From: Marsupella aquatica
Taxonomy: Eukaryota > Marchantiophyta
Reading direction: 5' to 3'
DNA length: 64,000 nucleotides
Assembly (NCBI GenBank): GCA_973895155.1
Contig: OZ316893.1
Location: 6,200,001-6,264,000 of the forward strand
Shown: piece after piece, positions 20,106 to 31,651 of the stretch
Layout: every line of letters begins with the position of its first letter
Numbering within the stretch: position 1 is the first letter of the stretch
Program-made: the position numbers and the translations under genes
The notes under the pieces: model-generated
What the model was told of the DNA's origin: nothing
Databases searched by the model: none
Seen by the model: only the letters and a program-made list of their open reading frames with translations

Positions 20106-22266
20106 CCTCCAGTGAGAGAGAAGGCTGTGGGCTTGCCCATTTACCAGGTCCGACACATCCAACCATATTTCTTGACCCAATTGACCTTGCGGATGAAGAC
20201 TGGAGGTGCCAGTCCACTTGCAGCTCCATTTGTCCTCTTGGTGGATCCAAAGGAGTGTGCTACTAGGCAAGACTTTGATTTTTCAAGGAAAGCTGATTAC
20301 CATTATTATGTGATTGGGGGCAACCATTCAGCCTGTGCCAAAGCAGACCTTGCTCTTCAGTTCCCTAACAACAAGGCATTTCGGAGAGTGCAATCTTGGA
20401 TATTTGCGGGATTGAGTGTGCAAGAGGCAAGAAACCTGGCGTGGAGTCACAATATTGATTCTGAATTTCGACAACAGATGACGACAATCCAGAGAGTAAA
20501 TTATATTCACATGAGATTTGTTGAGAATGGATTGTTGTCCAACCAGGATTTCAAGAAAGAGTGTGCTACTGAAATCAATCTCAAGGATTGGGGTGTACGA
20601 AAGGATGCTGAGGTTCTTAATGCCAATGATAACCTATTTCAGTTGGCATTCCGACAAGATCCTGTGTGGTCATTTGTGAGGCAGATTTGTGACAAGTGGG
20701 AGATGTGTGAGATCAAAGGTCAAAAAGGAGACAAGGGCAAGAAGAAAGTCTCTAAGTCTGGAGATGCCAAATTGCCTTATGAGGACATGAAATTAACAGA
20801 GTGGAGACACATGCAGGCCTTGAAAGATCCTGATATGATTTGCCCAGTGTTACAGAGAGTTCTTACTAAAGAACTCTCTTTACAGGAAATGGGTCACGAA
20901 TTTACTCGACACAAATTTCAGATGCAGGTGCAGAAGGCCTTCCTCACGTGTCTACACGAGGAGAGTTGGTCAGGTTGTAAAACCAAGTACCCTGAGCATT
21001 GCACAGACAATGTGCTTAAGAATTTTGTACCTGTTTTCCAGACATGGGTAAGATTCTGTCACCTTTCTTCGAATGATTGTTTGAATTCATTTAATATTTG
21101 GAATTCTAGAGTTCCTTTTTGTAGAAAGATACCACCTCCCGGAAAAAGAAGGGAGATGAGGAAGGCAAAGATCTCAAGTCATTCCCGGACAAATTCAATG
21201 CGCATATTGTGCAAGACCAAAATTGGCTATCCATGAAGACTTCTAGTCGGCAAACCCAAGAGGGGGAACTTCATCCAAATTCGTTTGAGCATCCAGAGTT
21301 TGGTGATGTGCACTATGATATTTTTACTCATGATGCTCAGCGATTACATGAGGTGGTTCCGGGTCGGGCTTACACATTAGCTTTAGTGGATATTCCCTAC
21401 GGGTTTGCATTGCCTGGATGTCTTCATGAAGACACTATTGGATGGGGAACTGAGGAGATCACAAAAATGGTCCAATCGTTCAAGGTGGCTACTACTGCAA
21501 AGTTGTGGCGTATTATCATTCACCACAGCCTTGACCAATATGAGGCCATCAAGACCGTTTTGAAAGCGGAGTGTAATGGAGGGTTCCAGAATTGTGTGTG
21601 GTAAGAAATATTTGTTTTTGAAAAAAACAACTATTAGTTATTCATGATTTCATGAACCATGTTTCTCAGTTTAAATAACTCCTTGACTTTTTGTGACTTT
21701 TTAGGGTTAAGGATAATGTGAAGAATGCTGGTGGACCAAGATTGAACAACAACTTTGAGTGCTTTACAATTGGCTTTCACAACCAGGATGGTAAACGGTC
21801 ATTGGAGCACTTCAATTTTGACACAAATGAATCAAGGAACAATGTGGTTGTATGCGCAGCTGTGACTAAGAAGCTGAAACACAACGGGGATAACAAGGCA
21901 GTGAATGTTTATCAGAAACCATGTGCATTGTTAGATTGGGAAGTGAGTCATTTTAGTCAGGTTGGAGACTGGGTTTTGGATATTTGTTCAGGATCAAGGA
22001 CTGGGACAACCTCCTCCTTGGCCATGGGGAGACATTGCGTTGCCATTGAGATTGACGAGCGACAGAGCAGTGTGTTGAAAGGGAGGATTCTTAACCTTGC
22101 AGATAACATTGAAGAGGAAGACGGACAGGGGGAGATGGATGAGGAGAGTGAGGAAGACATTCCTCAGGCCGGAGAGGATAGCGTGGTTGACGATGCCACA
22201 ATTGTTCCAGAATTGACGACAGGGACTTCCGGAACCGAGGAAGGGGAAGCGGTCCCTTTGGATTAG
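20106..22266 (+). pseudogene. ParB-domain DNA methyltransferase A, 3' part (three exons)
   Basis: Likely exons: 20111-21047 (TGG|GTAAG donor), 21125-21600 (GTAAG donor) and 21705-22266; both joins keep frame. The first completes a ParB-like domain: a strand ending in LLVDPKEC, the box YVIGGNHSACAK, then the helical QSWIFAGLSVQEARNLAWSH. The rest is a beta-order N6/N4 methyltransferase: motif IV DIPY (LVDIPYGF), motif X (YQKP) and motif I (LDICSG), with a Glu/Asp-rich tail. The substrate would be N6 of adenine or N4 of cytosine with S-adenosylmethionine; the sequence does not decide which. Motif I reads DICSGSRTGTT, two residues longer than the copy B form, which may harm cofactor binding. The gene is separated from its 5' part (3220-4112) by the nested retrotransposons. 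Confidence 0.85.
21641..21656. promoter_or_regulatory. Intronic palindrome of copy A
   Basis: TTCATGATTTCATGAA, a one-base variant of the TTCATGAATTCATGAA palindrome at 3000-3015, lies in the last intron of the methyltransferase gene. Copy B introns also carry the palindrome of their own type. Confidence 0.5.
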
Positions 22267-22587
22267 ACTAGATAAATAGAGGGACTCGTAGCATTTGAAA
22301 CCACTTGGGATTAAGTTGGATTATATTTTGTAAAACTTTGAGTTTGACTTAAACTCTGATCGATGAGTTTGATTTTGATTACTTTTATAAAGTGCATATT
22401 TCAAGGTTTATACAATTGTGAGAATATCATATAAGATATGCTTAGATTTTGGTGGTAAAATTCTCTTGAGTCTAGTTTGGAAAATACATACCATTTTTTG
22501 GTGGTTTTTTGGTATACATTTTTTAATATCATGAAGATTTTGAAAAGAGAAATAAGGCTTTGGACTCATCCCTTAAGGCTTCTTGTT
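22267..22587 (+). other. 3' flank of copy A, no gene
   Basis: AT-rich sequence after the methyltransferase stop. It recurs, inverted and almost identical, at 58966-59280 beyond the same coding end, so it belongs to the element and not to the host. It breaks off at 22587 (cttcttgtt), where LTR ORF sequence begins, while the other copy continues. Confidence 0.7.
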
Positions 22588-22705
22588 GACAATGTTCACA
22601 AGAACATCCTCCACCCCAAGCATGCATGCTATCTGAAGACCCAAGGGTTTGAGCACCTCGCCTCTCTCCCTTGGAACTCAAGCAGGTACTATGGACAGGT
22701 TATGT
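22588..22705 (+). pseudogene. Fragment of LTR ORF (left piece of the split plus-strand LTR)
   Basis: Encodes VHKNILHPKHACYLKTQGFE and the following LASLPWNSSRYYGQVM, the start of the central domain of the LTR-encoded protein. It continues in frame at 41596 after the minus-strand element 22706-41590 and one TATGT are removed (YYGQVM then SEFIQNFDEA). Confidence 0.8.
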
Positions 22706-24410
22706 TGTCACGTCAGCAGCCTTGGCCTTAACTCGGGCTTCAGCTTTAAACGGGCACTTCCTTCATAAATATGAGGGTTCGGGCAGGGAGGGAAGAGCGT
22801 AATGCACCTCATTCACGTAAACTAGCGCTAAGTGCGCCTACTATTAGATACGGATATCTCCTAGGTATGGTTTGTGTTCCGCCGCCAGAACGTACCTTAG
22901 TCGATAACAGGATCGACCCTGGCTTAAGGACTTCTAAGCCTTTGTGTTGTCCACCTTCAATCCGGATTCTATGATACAGGTCCTCAACCCGTGCTCGCAA
23001 CCACATACCCGCAAGCTGCACCCCGTGCACAACTCGGGTAGTGCGTTCGGCCCGACGTTGTCACCTATACACGAGATTCACACACACATACACGCGCACA
23101 CGCATACAATCTCGATTTACACGAAGGAAATAATAGGAAAGGATTTTACTACATAGGGGACATGTGCGTACACTTGGTTGACCCGATAGCTCCAGAATGA
23201 ACAGGTTCAAGGCCGAGAGAGTATACTACAACGGAGCCCGGCTCCGTACTCGCCCGACGAGCTTAGTTCTACCCCCTCCCCTTGGTACTCTTTCACTCCC
23301 AGAGGTCGGGACTCCCCGCACATACCACGGATGTCCAACTCTGAGACTAAAAACCCCCCTGCCTCTACCGAGGGGTGCACTAAATACTAAGGGCCGAGGA
23401 ACGGAGTGTCCTCCCGCCCGAAGATTCGCTGACTTAGGTCCTAACTAATCTGACTGTCAGGCCAAAAAACGGTTGTGTCTTATTAGAAGATCCTAATCTA
23501 CGCAGGCTAGACAACATGGTAGTGCTGCTGTAACTAAGGCAGGTGCTTGTCCCAATAGCCTGACTTAGCTATTCCTAATCCTATTCTATTCCTACTCCGC
23601 CGCTAATGCCTGGCACGCTTGCCAGAGCCGCCCGAGTGGGAGCGGCCATCCCGTTGCTTACGAAGTCTGTCGTTCCGCCTTGAGGAGCTGGACCTGGTCC
23701 AGCAGAGATTGGTTCTCTCGCTTCACCGCGTCTGTCTCCTCCGCTGCCTCCTGGCATGCCTCCTTCAGCTACTGGGCGTCGCTCGTCAGCTTGCCCGCTA
23801 ACTGGTCCTGCTTCTCGGCCTCGGTTTGGAGTCGCGCCACTTTGGCCTGTAGCATGGCTATCTCCGCAGTGTCCCGCTGGGCCCGTTCGTCGACCTCCTC
23901 CAGGTCCTTCTGCCAGATGACAGTTTGATTCTTCAAACTGTCAATCTGGTTCCGGAGTCGTGCAATCTCGGCCTCGTTCCCAACTTTGGCCTGTTCGGCT
24001 AGGGCGGTAAGAGCGTACGCCTTTGCTAACAACTCGTCGGCGGCTGCAACTTTGGGTCATAGTTGCAGAAGCTCAGCCTCTTGAGCCGCAACTTCGTTCT
24101 TTAAGTATACGGACTCCACCCGGTACCGCTCTATCCTCTGAAGGGCCTCTCACTGGGCCCGACCTGCCTTGACTGCGGCAACTGACTCCTGATTGAAGAA
24201 ACAGGCTACCTTCCGGGCCATGAACTCCCCGATATCCCGGGCAATTTGATGAGAGAAATCTCCCAGAAGCCCGTTTAGAAATGTACCCGGTACGAAGAGT
24301 TCCGGGTGGTCCAGGTTGTGCCTATCCGGAGTTGGGCACGGGCAGACGTCAACATGCGCGGGGGCCGGGGCAGTGACATCCAGCCCTAGGGACGTAATGT
24401 TGGAAGGGGT
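22706..24410 (-). repeat. 3' LTR of the composite element, distal part, with ORF remnant
   Basis: Complement of the last 1.7 kb of the family LTR. The LTR ORF stop lies at 23603-23605 (minus). Upstream of it, remnants of the coiled coil run to 24410 with changes that break the frame. The copia element then interrupts it; the LTR resumes at 30952. Confidence 0.8.
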
Positions 24411-24415
24411 TGGAG

Positions 24416-24836
24416 TGTTGGGTATTTACTCTTACGTCTAGGTTAGGTATGACGTGGTTGGTACAACAACGTGGGTTGGTACAACTACGTGGTTAGGTAC
24501 AACTACGTGATTAGGTACAACTATGTGGTCAGGTACAACTACGTGATTAGGTACAACTATGTGGTTAGGTACAACTAAGTTGCACACTATATCATAAGAG
24601 GCATGTGTGCTTGGAGAGGTAGAACCAAGGCTCATTGTTATGGAGCCACTTGAGAGATAGGGAGAGCTTACACTGTGGAGACTCGGTATAGCCGACGGGC
24701 TTAGAGTTCAGTAAAGCTCTCTTGTGTGTTCCCGTGGACGTAGCCTCAAGGAGGTGAACCACGTATCTCTTGTGTCGACTATTGTGCGTTGGATGGTTCA
24801 TGGGCTTGCCGTTGCGATCGTCGTCTATGCTCAACA
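24416..24836 (+). repeat. Copia 5' LTR (421 bp) with short tandem repeats
   Basis: Contains a run of 18-bp units of the type GTGGTTAGGTACAACTAC near 24455-24570. The peptide repeats that can be read here (VVPNHV on the minus strand) are a by-product of the tandem repeat. Confidence 0.9.
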
Positions 24837-24838
24837 AT

Positions 24839-24850
24839 TGGTATCAGAGC
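24839..24850 (+). other. Copia primer-binding site
   Basis: TGGTATCAGAGC, two bases after the LTR, is the well-known plant copia site complementary to initiator tRNA-Met. Confidence 0.9.
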
Positions 24851-25990
24851 ATGCTTGGGAGGTGACGTGTGTTCGTGACGGGATTTCATGACGGTTTTTC
24901 CAGCGTTGAGTGTTGGTGGATTTTCCAGAGTTCCATCGCATGGAACTTGGAGTTTATGGGCTCAACGGATAGATCAGGGCAAGAGCTTTCTAACGGTGTG
25001 AAGAAATCGTTGAACGGAGCTCGTGGTGCAGAGAGATCTAAGTTTTCGTCATTCTGGATTTTGTGAAGAAAGTTGGCAATCGACTCGGAGGGAGAAGCGT
25101 CAAGTGTTTTGACTCAACGGAGAGATTGAGGCAAGACGATTGTTTTTGAGTCCGGGATTGGCTCTTTGATGCAAAGAGGAAGGCTAAGCAAAATCAATTA
25201 CCTTGTTGGACTTGGTGACGGCACCAAGTGCAATTGATCAACATTCGTTGTTGACAAGGTACCATTTTTTTCTCTTTGAAAAACTGATTCGAAATTGGCT
25301 ATGGCAATTGAGAGAAATCTGTCATCTTTACCAATTTTTTTCTCCCTCGTTCTTTCCTCGTTTTGGGTGCTTCTTATATCGATCTTCATCGCCTCGGAGT
25401 CTAGTTTCCAAATCTGAAATCGGATCTTGATTTCGTCAAAACCCGAGTGAGATATCTTGCGTTTGGTGTCGAGGGGTACATTCTGCCGTGTGTATTTTCT
25501 GCGCGCGCGACCAGATTTCGACGACGAAGGGTGGTAGGGGGTTTTGGGGGTTCGAGGACACATGTCAGCCCCTCGATTGTTCTTCCAAAATTCCCACAGG
25601 GCCTGTACAAGGGTCATAGAATATTCCAAAAAACTAGAGAGCTATTTTTTGACCGTCCGACAAAGATTTCATCCGCCGAACGGTAACTTTTTTGGTTATT
25701 TTTCGGCGAGGTCGTAGCCATTGAAGTTGGCAATGCAGCGCACCAATCACATCGCAATTCCGACAACGGGTTGTACTTGGTATTTCGGTTATTCCCTGAG
25801 GTGGTCAAAACGGGGGAGTTTCCCAAGGTTTTACCCACCTCGACCGAAATTTGAATAACTTTTCCGTCAAATTTCGATTTTGATTTTGGTTTTCAGTATT
25901 GGACTCCTAGCTTTGTGGGCTACGCGGCGGTGTTGAGTTTCGAGTTTTTTGAGAAGTTGTGAAAAACAACATTTTTTGTGACTTTCTCAT
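24851..25990 (+). other. Copia 5' untranslated leader
   Basis: About 1.1 kb between the primer-binding site and the gag ATG with no supported gene; the ORFs on either strand show no family match. Such leaders normally carry packaging and dimer signals. Confidence 0.6.
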
Positions 25991-28900
25991 ATGAGTGATT
26001 CGGAGGAGTTTTTCGAAGACGTGGAACTTGAAGCACGAGGATCACCGCGGAGGTTTCAGGGGCAGAGAGAGGAGTAGGAGGAAGAGCACGTGACACCGAT
26101 ACCATCACCGGTGCGGCGTGTGGTGGAGGAAGCAGTACTACTACCGGAGCTCACGGTAAAGAAGAAGATGGGGACTTTCAAGCTTGGGGGACCCAAGTAT
26201 GAAGTGACAAAGTATGATGGGCGCTCTGACTACTTGCTATGGGAGAAGCAGGTGAAGGGAGTGCTTTATGCGTCAGGGATGGGCCAACTGCTGAGCCCTC
26301 GTGAAGACGATGTTGATGAGAAACAATGGGACCGCATGCAGGAGCAGGGAGTGTGGTGTGTTACACTCTATCTCATGCCTCCCATCATCAAGCAGTTAGG
26401 TGCACATAAGGATTGCATGTCCTTGTTTGCGGAATTACAGAGCAAGTATCACCGCAAGGAGTTGTCGAACCGGCTCTACACTTCCTACAAACTGATGAGT
26501 TTCAGGATGAAGGAATCTGGTACGAAGTTGCAAGACCATGTGGATGCTTTCAACGACATGGTCGTTGACTTGGAAAACCTTGGGGAGACTTTGAATGATG
26601 AGACGAAGGCTCTGCAGCTTCTTAGTTCATTGCCTCCATCTTACCAGTCCCTATCACGAGTGTTGTTGCATCGTGATAGGGATACCATTTCATACAATGA
26701 CGTGGTAAGTTCTCTGCTTAGTGATGATCTTCAGCAGAAGATGCACATCACGTCACAGCCTTCATCATCTGGTGCTGCCCTCAATGTTAACCGTGGGAGG
26801 AGTATGCAGCGACCAACTGGGGACCGTAGAACCCAGTTTAGATCTAAATCCAGATCTAAGTCCAAGGGTAAATCCCCTCAGAGGAGGCAGGTGACATGTT
26901 GGAAGTGCAACCAAGTTGGACACTTCAAGCGAGACTGTAAGGGAAAGGCAGCGGAAACTTCATCGGCAAATGTGGCTAGGGCTGATGGAGAAGCTGATTT
27001 ACTCAATGATGAGTATGTTTTATGAAGCCGGGGGTATGCCCTGTGCACGTCATCTAGGAGAGCAGATGATGTGTGGATTCTTGATTGTGCTTGCTCTTTT
27101 CATATTTGTTACATTCGTGAGTTTTTCAGTTCTTACTCTGTTTCAAACGGTTCAGTTCTGATGGGAAATGATCACTCCTGTCAAATTGAGGGAATTGGGT
27201 CTGTGAAGATTCAAATGTTTGATGGCGCTGTGCGCACAGTGTCCGGAGTCAGGTATGTACCTGGCATGCGTAAGAATCTGATTTCACTCGGTGTGTTGGA
27301 TTCAAATGGTCATCAATGGAGCGTTATTGATGGTGAACTTCAAGTCAGGTCGGGAGAGACAGTGATTTTGAAGGGGAGTAGACAAAAGAATTTGTATGTG
27401 TTACAGGGCAATACTGTATGTGGAGAGGCCAATGTAACCAAGTCTCACGAGGAGATGACTCAACTGTGGCATTCACGGCTAGGCCACATGAGTGAGAAGG
27501 GTTTGGCTATCTTACGGAAGAATGGACTCATTTCTGATTTGCAATCTTGTAAATTAGAGTTTTGTGAGCATTGCATTCTTGGAAAGCAGCATCGTCGTGC
27601 TTTTGGTGTTGGAACTCATCGTTCCAAAGCGGTTCTTGAGTACATACATAGTGACGTGTGGGGTCCATCCCCGACTCCCTCACACTCTGGAAAGTTGTAC
27701 TATGTATCATTTATTGATGATTACTCAAGATTTGTGTGGATTTATTTCATGACGCATAAGTCTGATGTCTTGTCCATTTTTAAGAAGTGGAAGGCCCAGG
27801 TGGAGAATCAGACTGGAAACACGATCAAGTGTTTGGATACAAGGGTGAAGAGTCTGAGGTCAGACAATGGCGGGGAGTACACTTCAATGGAATTTGAAGA
27901 GTACTGTTCAGAACAGGGGATAACTCGCCATCTCACCACAGTTTATACTCCGCAGCAGAATGGTGTCGCTGAGAGGCTCAATCGGACATTGTTGGAGCGA
28001 TCACGGAGTATGTTGAGCCAATCAGGTTTACCACAAGAATTTTGGGCAGAAGCTGTCAATACCGCAGCTTATTTGGTAAATCTTTCTCCTTCTAGTGCTA
28101 TCAATTTCAAAACGCCGTTTGAGATGCGCTATAAGCGGCAAGCAGACTATCATGGCTTGGTAATTTTTGGAAGTGATGCATATGCTCTCACACCAAAGCA
28201 GAATAGGACCAAGTTGGATCCTACCTCCAGGAAATGTGTTTTTCTTGGGTACCAGAGTGGTGTGAAAGCCTATAGGCTATGGGATCCTATTGCCTATAAG
28301 CTCGTTGTCAGTAGGGATGTTTCCTTCAATGAATCCAGATTATTGAAGGAGGGGGAGAATACTCAGGTCTCCCGTACTGACAAAGGAAAATCTCCTATCC
28401 CGGATCTCGTTGAGGGGGAGATTGGTTATGAGGTGCATGACCGGAGAGAAGGAGTTGCTCCAATTATGGAGCTGGTTCCTGTGCCAGAGGAACCAGAGGA
28501 GTTTGTTGATGCTGGTGAGCAACAAATGGATGCTGTTGAGCTTCAAATTGTACCAGCACACGCAGATCAACCGGAGTCATCGGCTAGAAGAACATCTGGT
28601 CGCACTGTACGCGCTCCATCAAGGTATGGACAGTGGGTTGATTCATCTCAACTGCAAGAGGATGATTTTACAGCTGATGATGAGGGTGATGCGTTAATTT
28701 TGGAAGAAGGAGAACCTTCTTCATTTCATGAGGCAAGTGCTTCAAAAGAGAAGCAAAAGTGGACTGCAGCAATGCAAACGGAGATGCAGTCACTAAAGGA
28801 CAACAAAACTTGGGAGCTTGTTAAGCTGCCTAAGGGTCAGCAAGTGGTGGACAGCAAGTGGATTTACAAGCTGAAGGATAATTCCATAGGAGGTGGATCG

Positions 28901-30298
28901 AAGGTCTACAAGGCTAGATTGGTAGCAAAGGGATTCACACAAGAGAAAGGTGTGGATTACAATGAGGTCTTCTCACCAGTTGCTAAGTACTCTACAATAC
29001 GACTATTGTGTGTACTTGTTGTAATGTTTGGTCTGCTCCTAGATCAGATGGATGTTGTCACAGCTTTCCTCTATGGCACATTGGAAGAGGTGATCTTCAT
29101 GAGACAACCGCTAGGTTTTGTGAAGAGAGGACAGGAGGAATTGGTTTGCAGATTGCTGAAATCCTTGTATGGGTTGAAGCAGTCACCAAGACAGTGGAAC
29201 AAGCGGTTTGACGATTGGATTCGGTCACAAGGTTTTCACAGAAGTGTATTTGACCCTTGTGTGTATTTGAAACCGGTGAAGAATGTTGTCTTTGGGTTCA
29301 TTGTTTTAGTACTTTATGTGGATGACATGCTAATTGCAGCCAAGGATAGGTCTGAGATTGTTAAGCTCAAGGCACTGCTTAGTGCAGAGTTTAAGATGAA
29401 GGACTTAGGGCCAGCTAAGAGGATTTTGGGTATGGAGATCACTAGGGACTTGGAGGCTGGCAAGCTATGGTTGACGCAGAGCAGTTATGCGAGGAAGGTA
29501 ATTGCAAGGTTCAACATGGAGAATAGCAAGCCAGTAAGTACCCCGTTGGCTCCACACTTCAAGTTATCATCAGCGTTCTGTCCTACGGATGACACAGAGA
29601 AGGGGTTGATGTCAAAGGTTCCATATGACAAGGTAGTGGGGAGTCTCATGTATTTGATGACTTGCACTAGACCTGATCTTGCCATGGCTATGGGCAAGGT
29701 GAGCAGGTACATGTCGAATCCAGGGAAGGTACACTGGGAAGCAGTGAAGTGGATTATCAGGTACTTGAAGGGTACCGTGGATCATGGTCTTTTATTTGAT
29801 GCGAATGCAAAGAATGCTAGATCATTGATTGGCTATGTAGATTCTGACTATGGACAAGATTTGGACCGAAGGAGATCAACAACAGGATACGTGTTCACAC
29901 TTGGCGGTGGATGCATAAGTTGGAGGTCTACTTTGCAGAAGTGTATTGCTCAGTCTACTACAGAAGCGGAGTATGTTGCAGCTGCGGAAGCAGCAAAGGA
30001 AGCGATTTGGTTGGATAGACTTATCACTGAAATGGGATTGCCACAGGGGAATGTGAAGCTCCATTGTGATAGTCAAAGTGCGCTCCACCTTGCTGTGAAC
30101 CAGGTGATGGACAGCAGAGTGAAGCACATTGACGTCAGGTACCATTTTATCAGGCAGGCTGTGTCTGATAATTTGTTTGAGCTAGTCAAGATTGATGGTA
30201 AACTCAACCCGGCTGACGCATTTACCAAAGTGATTCCTTTGGAGAGTTTCTCTAGACACCGTGACGTATTGCAGGTTTTGCAATTGCATCACAAGTAG
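25991..30298 (+). pseudogene. Copia Gag-Pol polyprotein with two in-frame stops
   Basis: One frame from ATG 25991 to 30298, broken only by TAG (26075-26077) and TGA (27023-27025). Gag has a typical copia core (YDGRSDYLLWEKQVKG) and a CCHC knuckle (CWKCNQVGHFKRDC). After the TGA comes the protease (WILDCACSFHIC, where DCAC replaces the usual D-S/T-G-A/C). Integrase follows: the H-H-C-C finger in GHMSEKG...CEHCILGKQ, then DVWGP, SDNGGEY and VAERLNR as the DDE residues. Reverse transcriptase has YVDDMLIA, and RNase H has YVDSDYGQDLDRR and STTEAEYVA. The rest of pol is open. The stops look like point changes, although a stop between gag and pol could in principle be read through. Confidence 0.88.
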
Positions 30299-30489
30299 AG
30301 TTTTCTTAAACATTCATTGTAATTACTGATATATGCTCTTCCTCATTCCTATGTATTAGGCTACGGCTTAGTTCTGGTTTGCTCTAGTTAGAGAGGGAAA
30401 CCGGTTTGGTTTCTGTCCAGAACTTCCCGCTGAGGGATCATATACATTGGCAGTATTACTCTCCCCTAGACCAGAGTCAAGGGGAAGAT

Positions 30490-30946
30490 TGTTGGGTATT
30501 TACTCTTACGTCTAGGTTAGGTATGACGTGGTTGGTACAACAACGTGGGTTGGTACAACTACGTGGTTAGGTACAACTACGTGATTAGGTACAACTATGT
30601 GGTCAGGTACAACTACGTGATTAGGTACAACTATGTGGTTAGGTACAACTACGTGATTAGGTACAACTATGTGGTTAGGTACAACTAAGTTGCACACTAT
30701 ATCATAAGAGGCATGTGTGCTTGGAGAGGTAGAACCAAGGCTCATTGTTATGGAGCCACTTGAGAGATAGGGAGAGCTTACACTGTGGAGACTCGGTATA
30801 GCCGACGGGCTTAGAGTTCAGTAAAGCTCTCTTGTGTGTTCCCGTGGACGTAGCCTCAAGGAGGTGAACCACGTATCTCTTGTGTCGACTATTGTGCGTT
30901 GGATGGTTCATGGGCTTGCCGTTGCGATCGTCGTCTATGCTCAACA
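30490..30946 (+). repeat. Copia 3' LTR (457 bp)
   Basis: Same as the 5' LTR but with 36 bp more of the 18-bp tandem repeat. Target copy TGGAG follows at 30947-30951. Confidence 0.92.
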
Positions 30947-30951
30947 TGGAG

Positions 30952-31207
30952 TGTCCTCCTGCAGCAATGTCCGGTTCTCCGGAATAGCCACCGGTGGGTC
31001 TTTGGGAGACCCGGGCTCGAGTAAGACCTCCGCTGTACCGACTTCTATACTTAGCCCGGCCTGTTGGATCGCATCTATGGTTGCGATAACCGACCCATCC
31101 GGTACCTCCTCGGTTACGACTACAGCTACTTGTGGGGGTGGGGTGGGTGAAGCTTGCGTGTCCGCTGGACTTCGGGCCTTGGGTTGGGGCCGTCTCTCCA
31201 AGGCCGG
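30952..31207 (-). pseudogene. LTR ORF fragment of the composite element
   Basis: On the minus strand it encodes the Pro-rich stretch between the central domain and the CPCPNPD motif (RRPQPKARSPADTQASPTPP). It lies between the copia element and the insertion at 31208; the CCGG at 31204-31207 is one copy of the latter's target. Confidence 0.75.
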
Positions 31208-31651
31208 TGTCCGGGTGACCATGTTTTCTGGCAAGAGCATGTTGGCTCTTTTGAAGTTAACCTTGCATGCTCATAAGTTCTACACTAAAATCAAAATGAT
31301 AATTCTAGTAACAAGGGTAGTAGGTATTAAGAAAGGTTCAGGTGAAACTAAAATACTGTTAAACCCTACTTCACCATATCTGCGGACCAACACATCACGA
31401 AAATTAGTTTTCTTACAACATATGATCCTAATATCTCCAAGAGAAAATGAAACAGGAATATCATCCGGATTCCTATTCAGATCCATGACTTCAATAAAGG
31501 ACAAAGATGATGCACTCCCACTCCTCTCGGTACGACACCACTGGGTATATTATTGACTCATTAGAAACCATAACAGCAGTTGCAAACTGAGCTCCAAAAT
31601 GATAGGTTAGATGTTGCCTCATAGATGGTTTGTCTAAAAGATGGACTCTAA

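Larger units (their letters stand above)
24416..30946 (+). mobile_element. Ty1/copia LTR retrotransposon
   Basis: A 6.5-kb element with LTRs at 24416-24836 and 30490-30946, TGTTGGG...CTCAACA ends and a 5-bp duplication TGGAG (24411-24415, 30947-30951). It has a tRNA-Met-type primer site and a polypurine run (AAGGGGAAGA) before the 3' LTR. Integrase precedes reverse transcriptase, the copia order. The LTRs look identical apart from a 36-bp difference in repeat number, so this is among the youngest insertions here. By layout it is nearest the Tork/Tnt1 group, from memory. Confidence 0.95.

Noticed and set aside
24438-24635. Repetitive minus-strand ORF (VVPNHVVVPNHI) here and at 30512-30745
   Set aside because: It is a by-product of the 18-bp tandem repeat in the copia LTRs.
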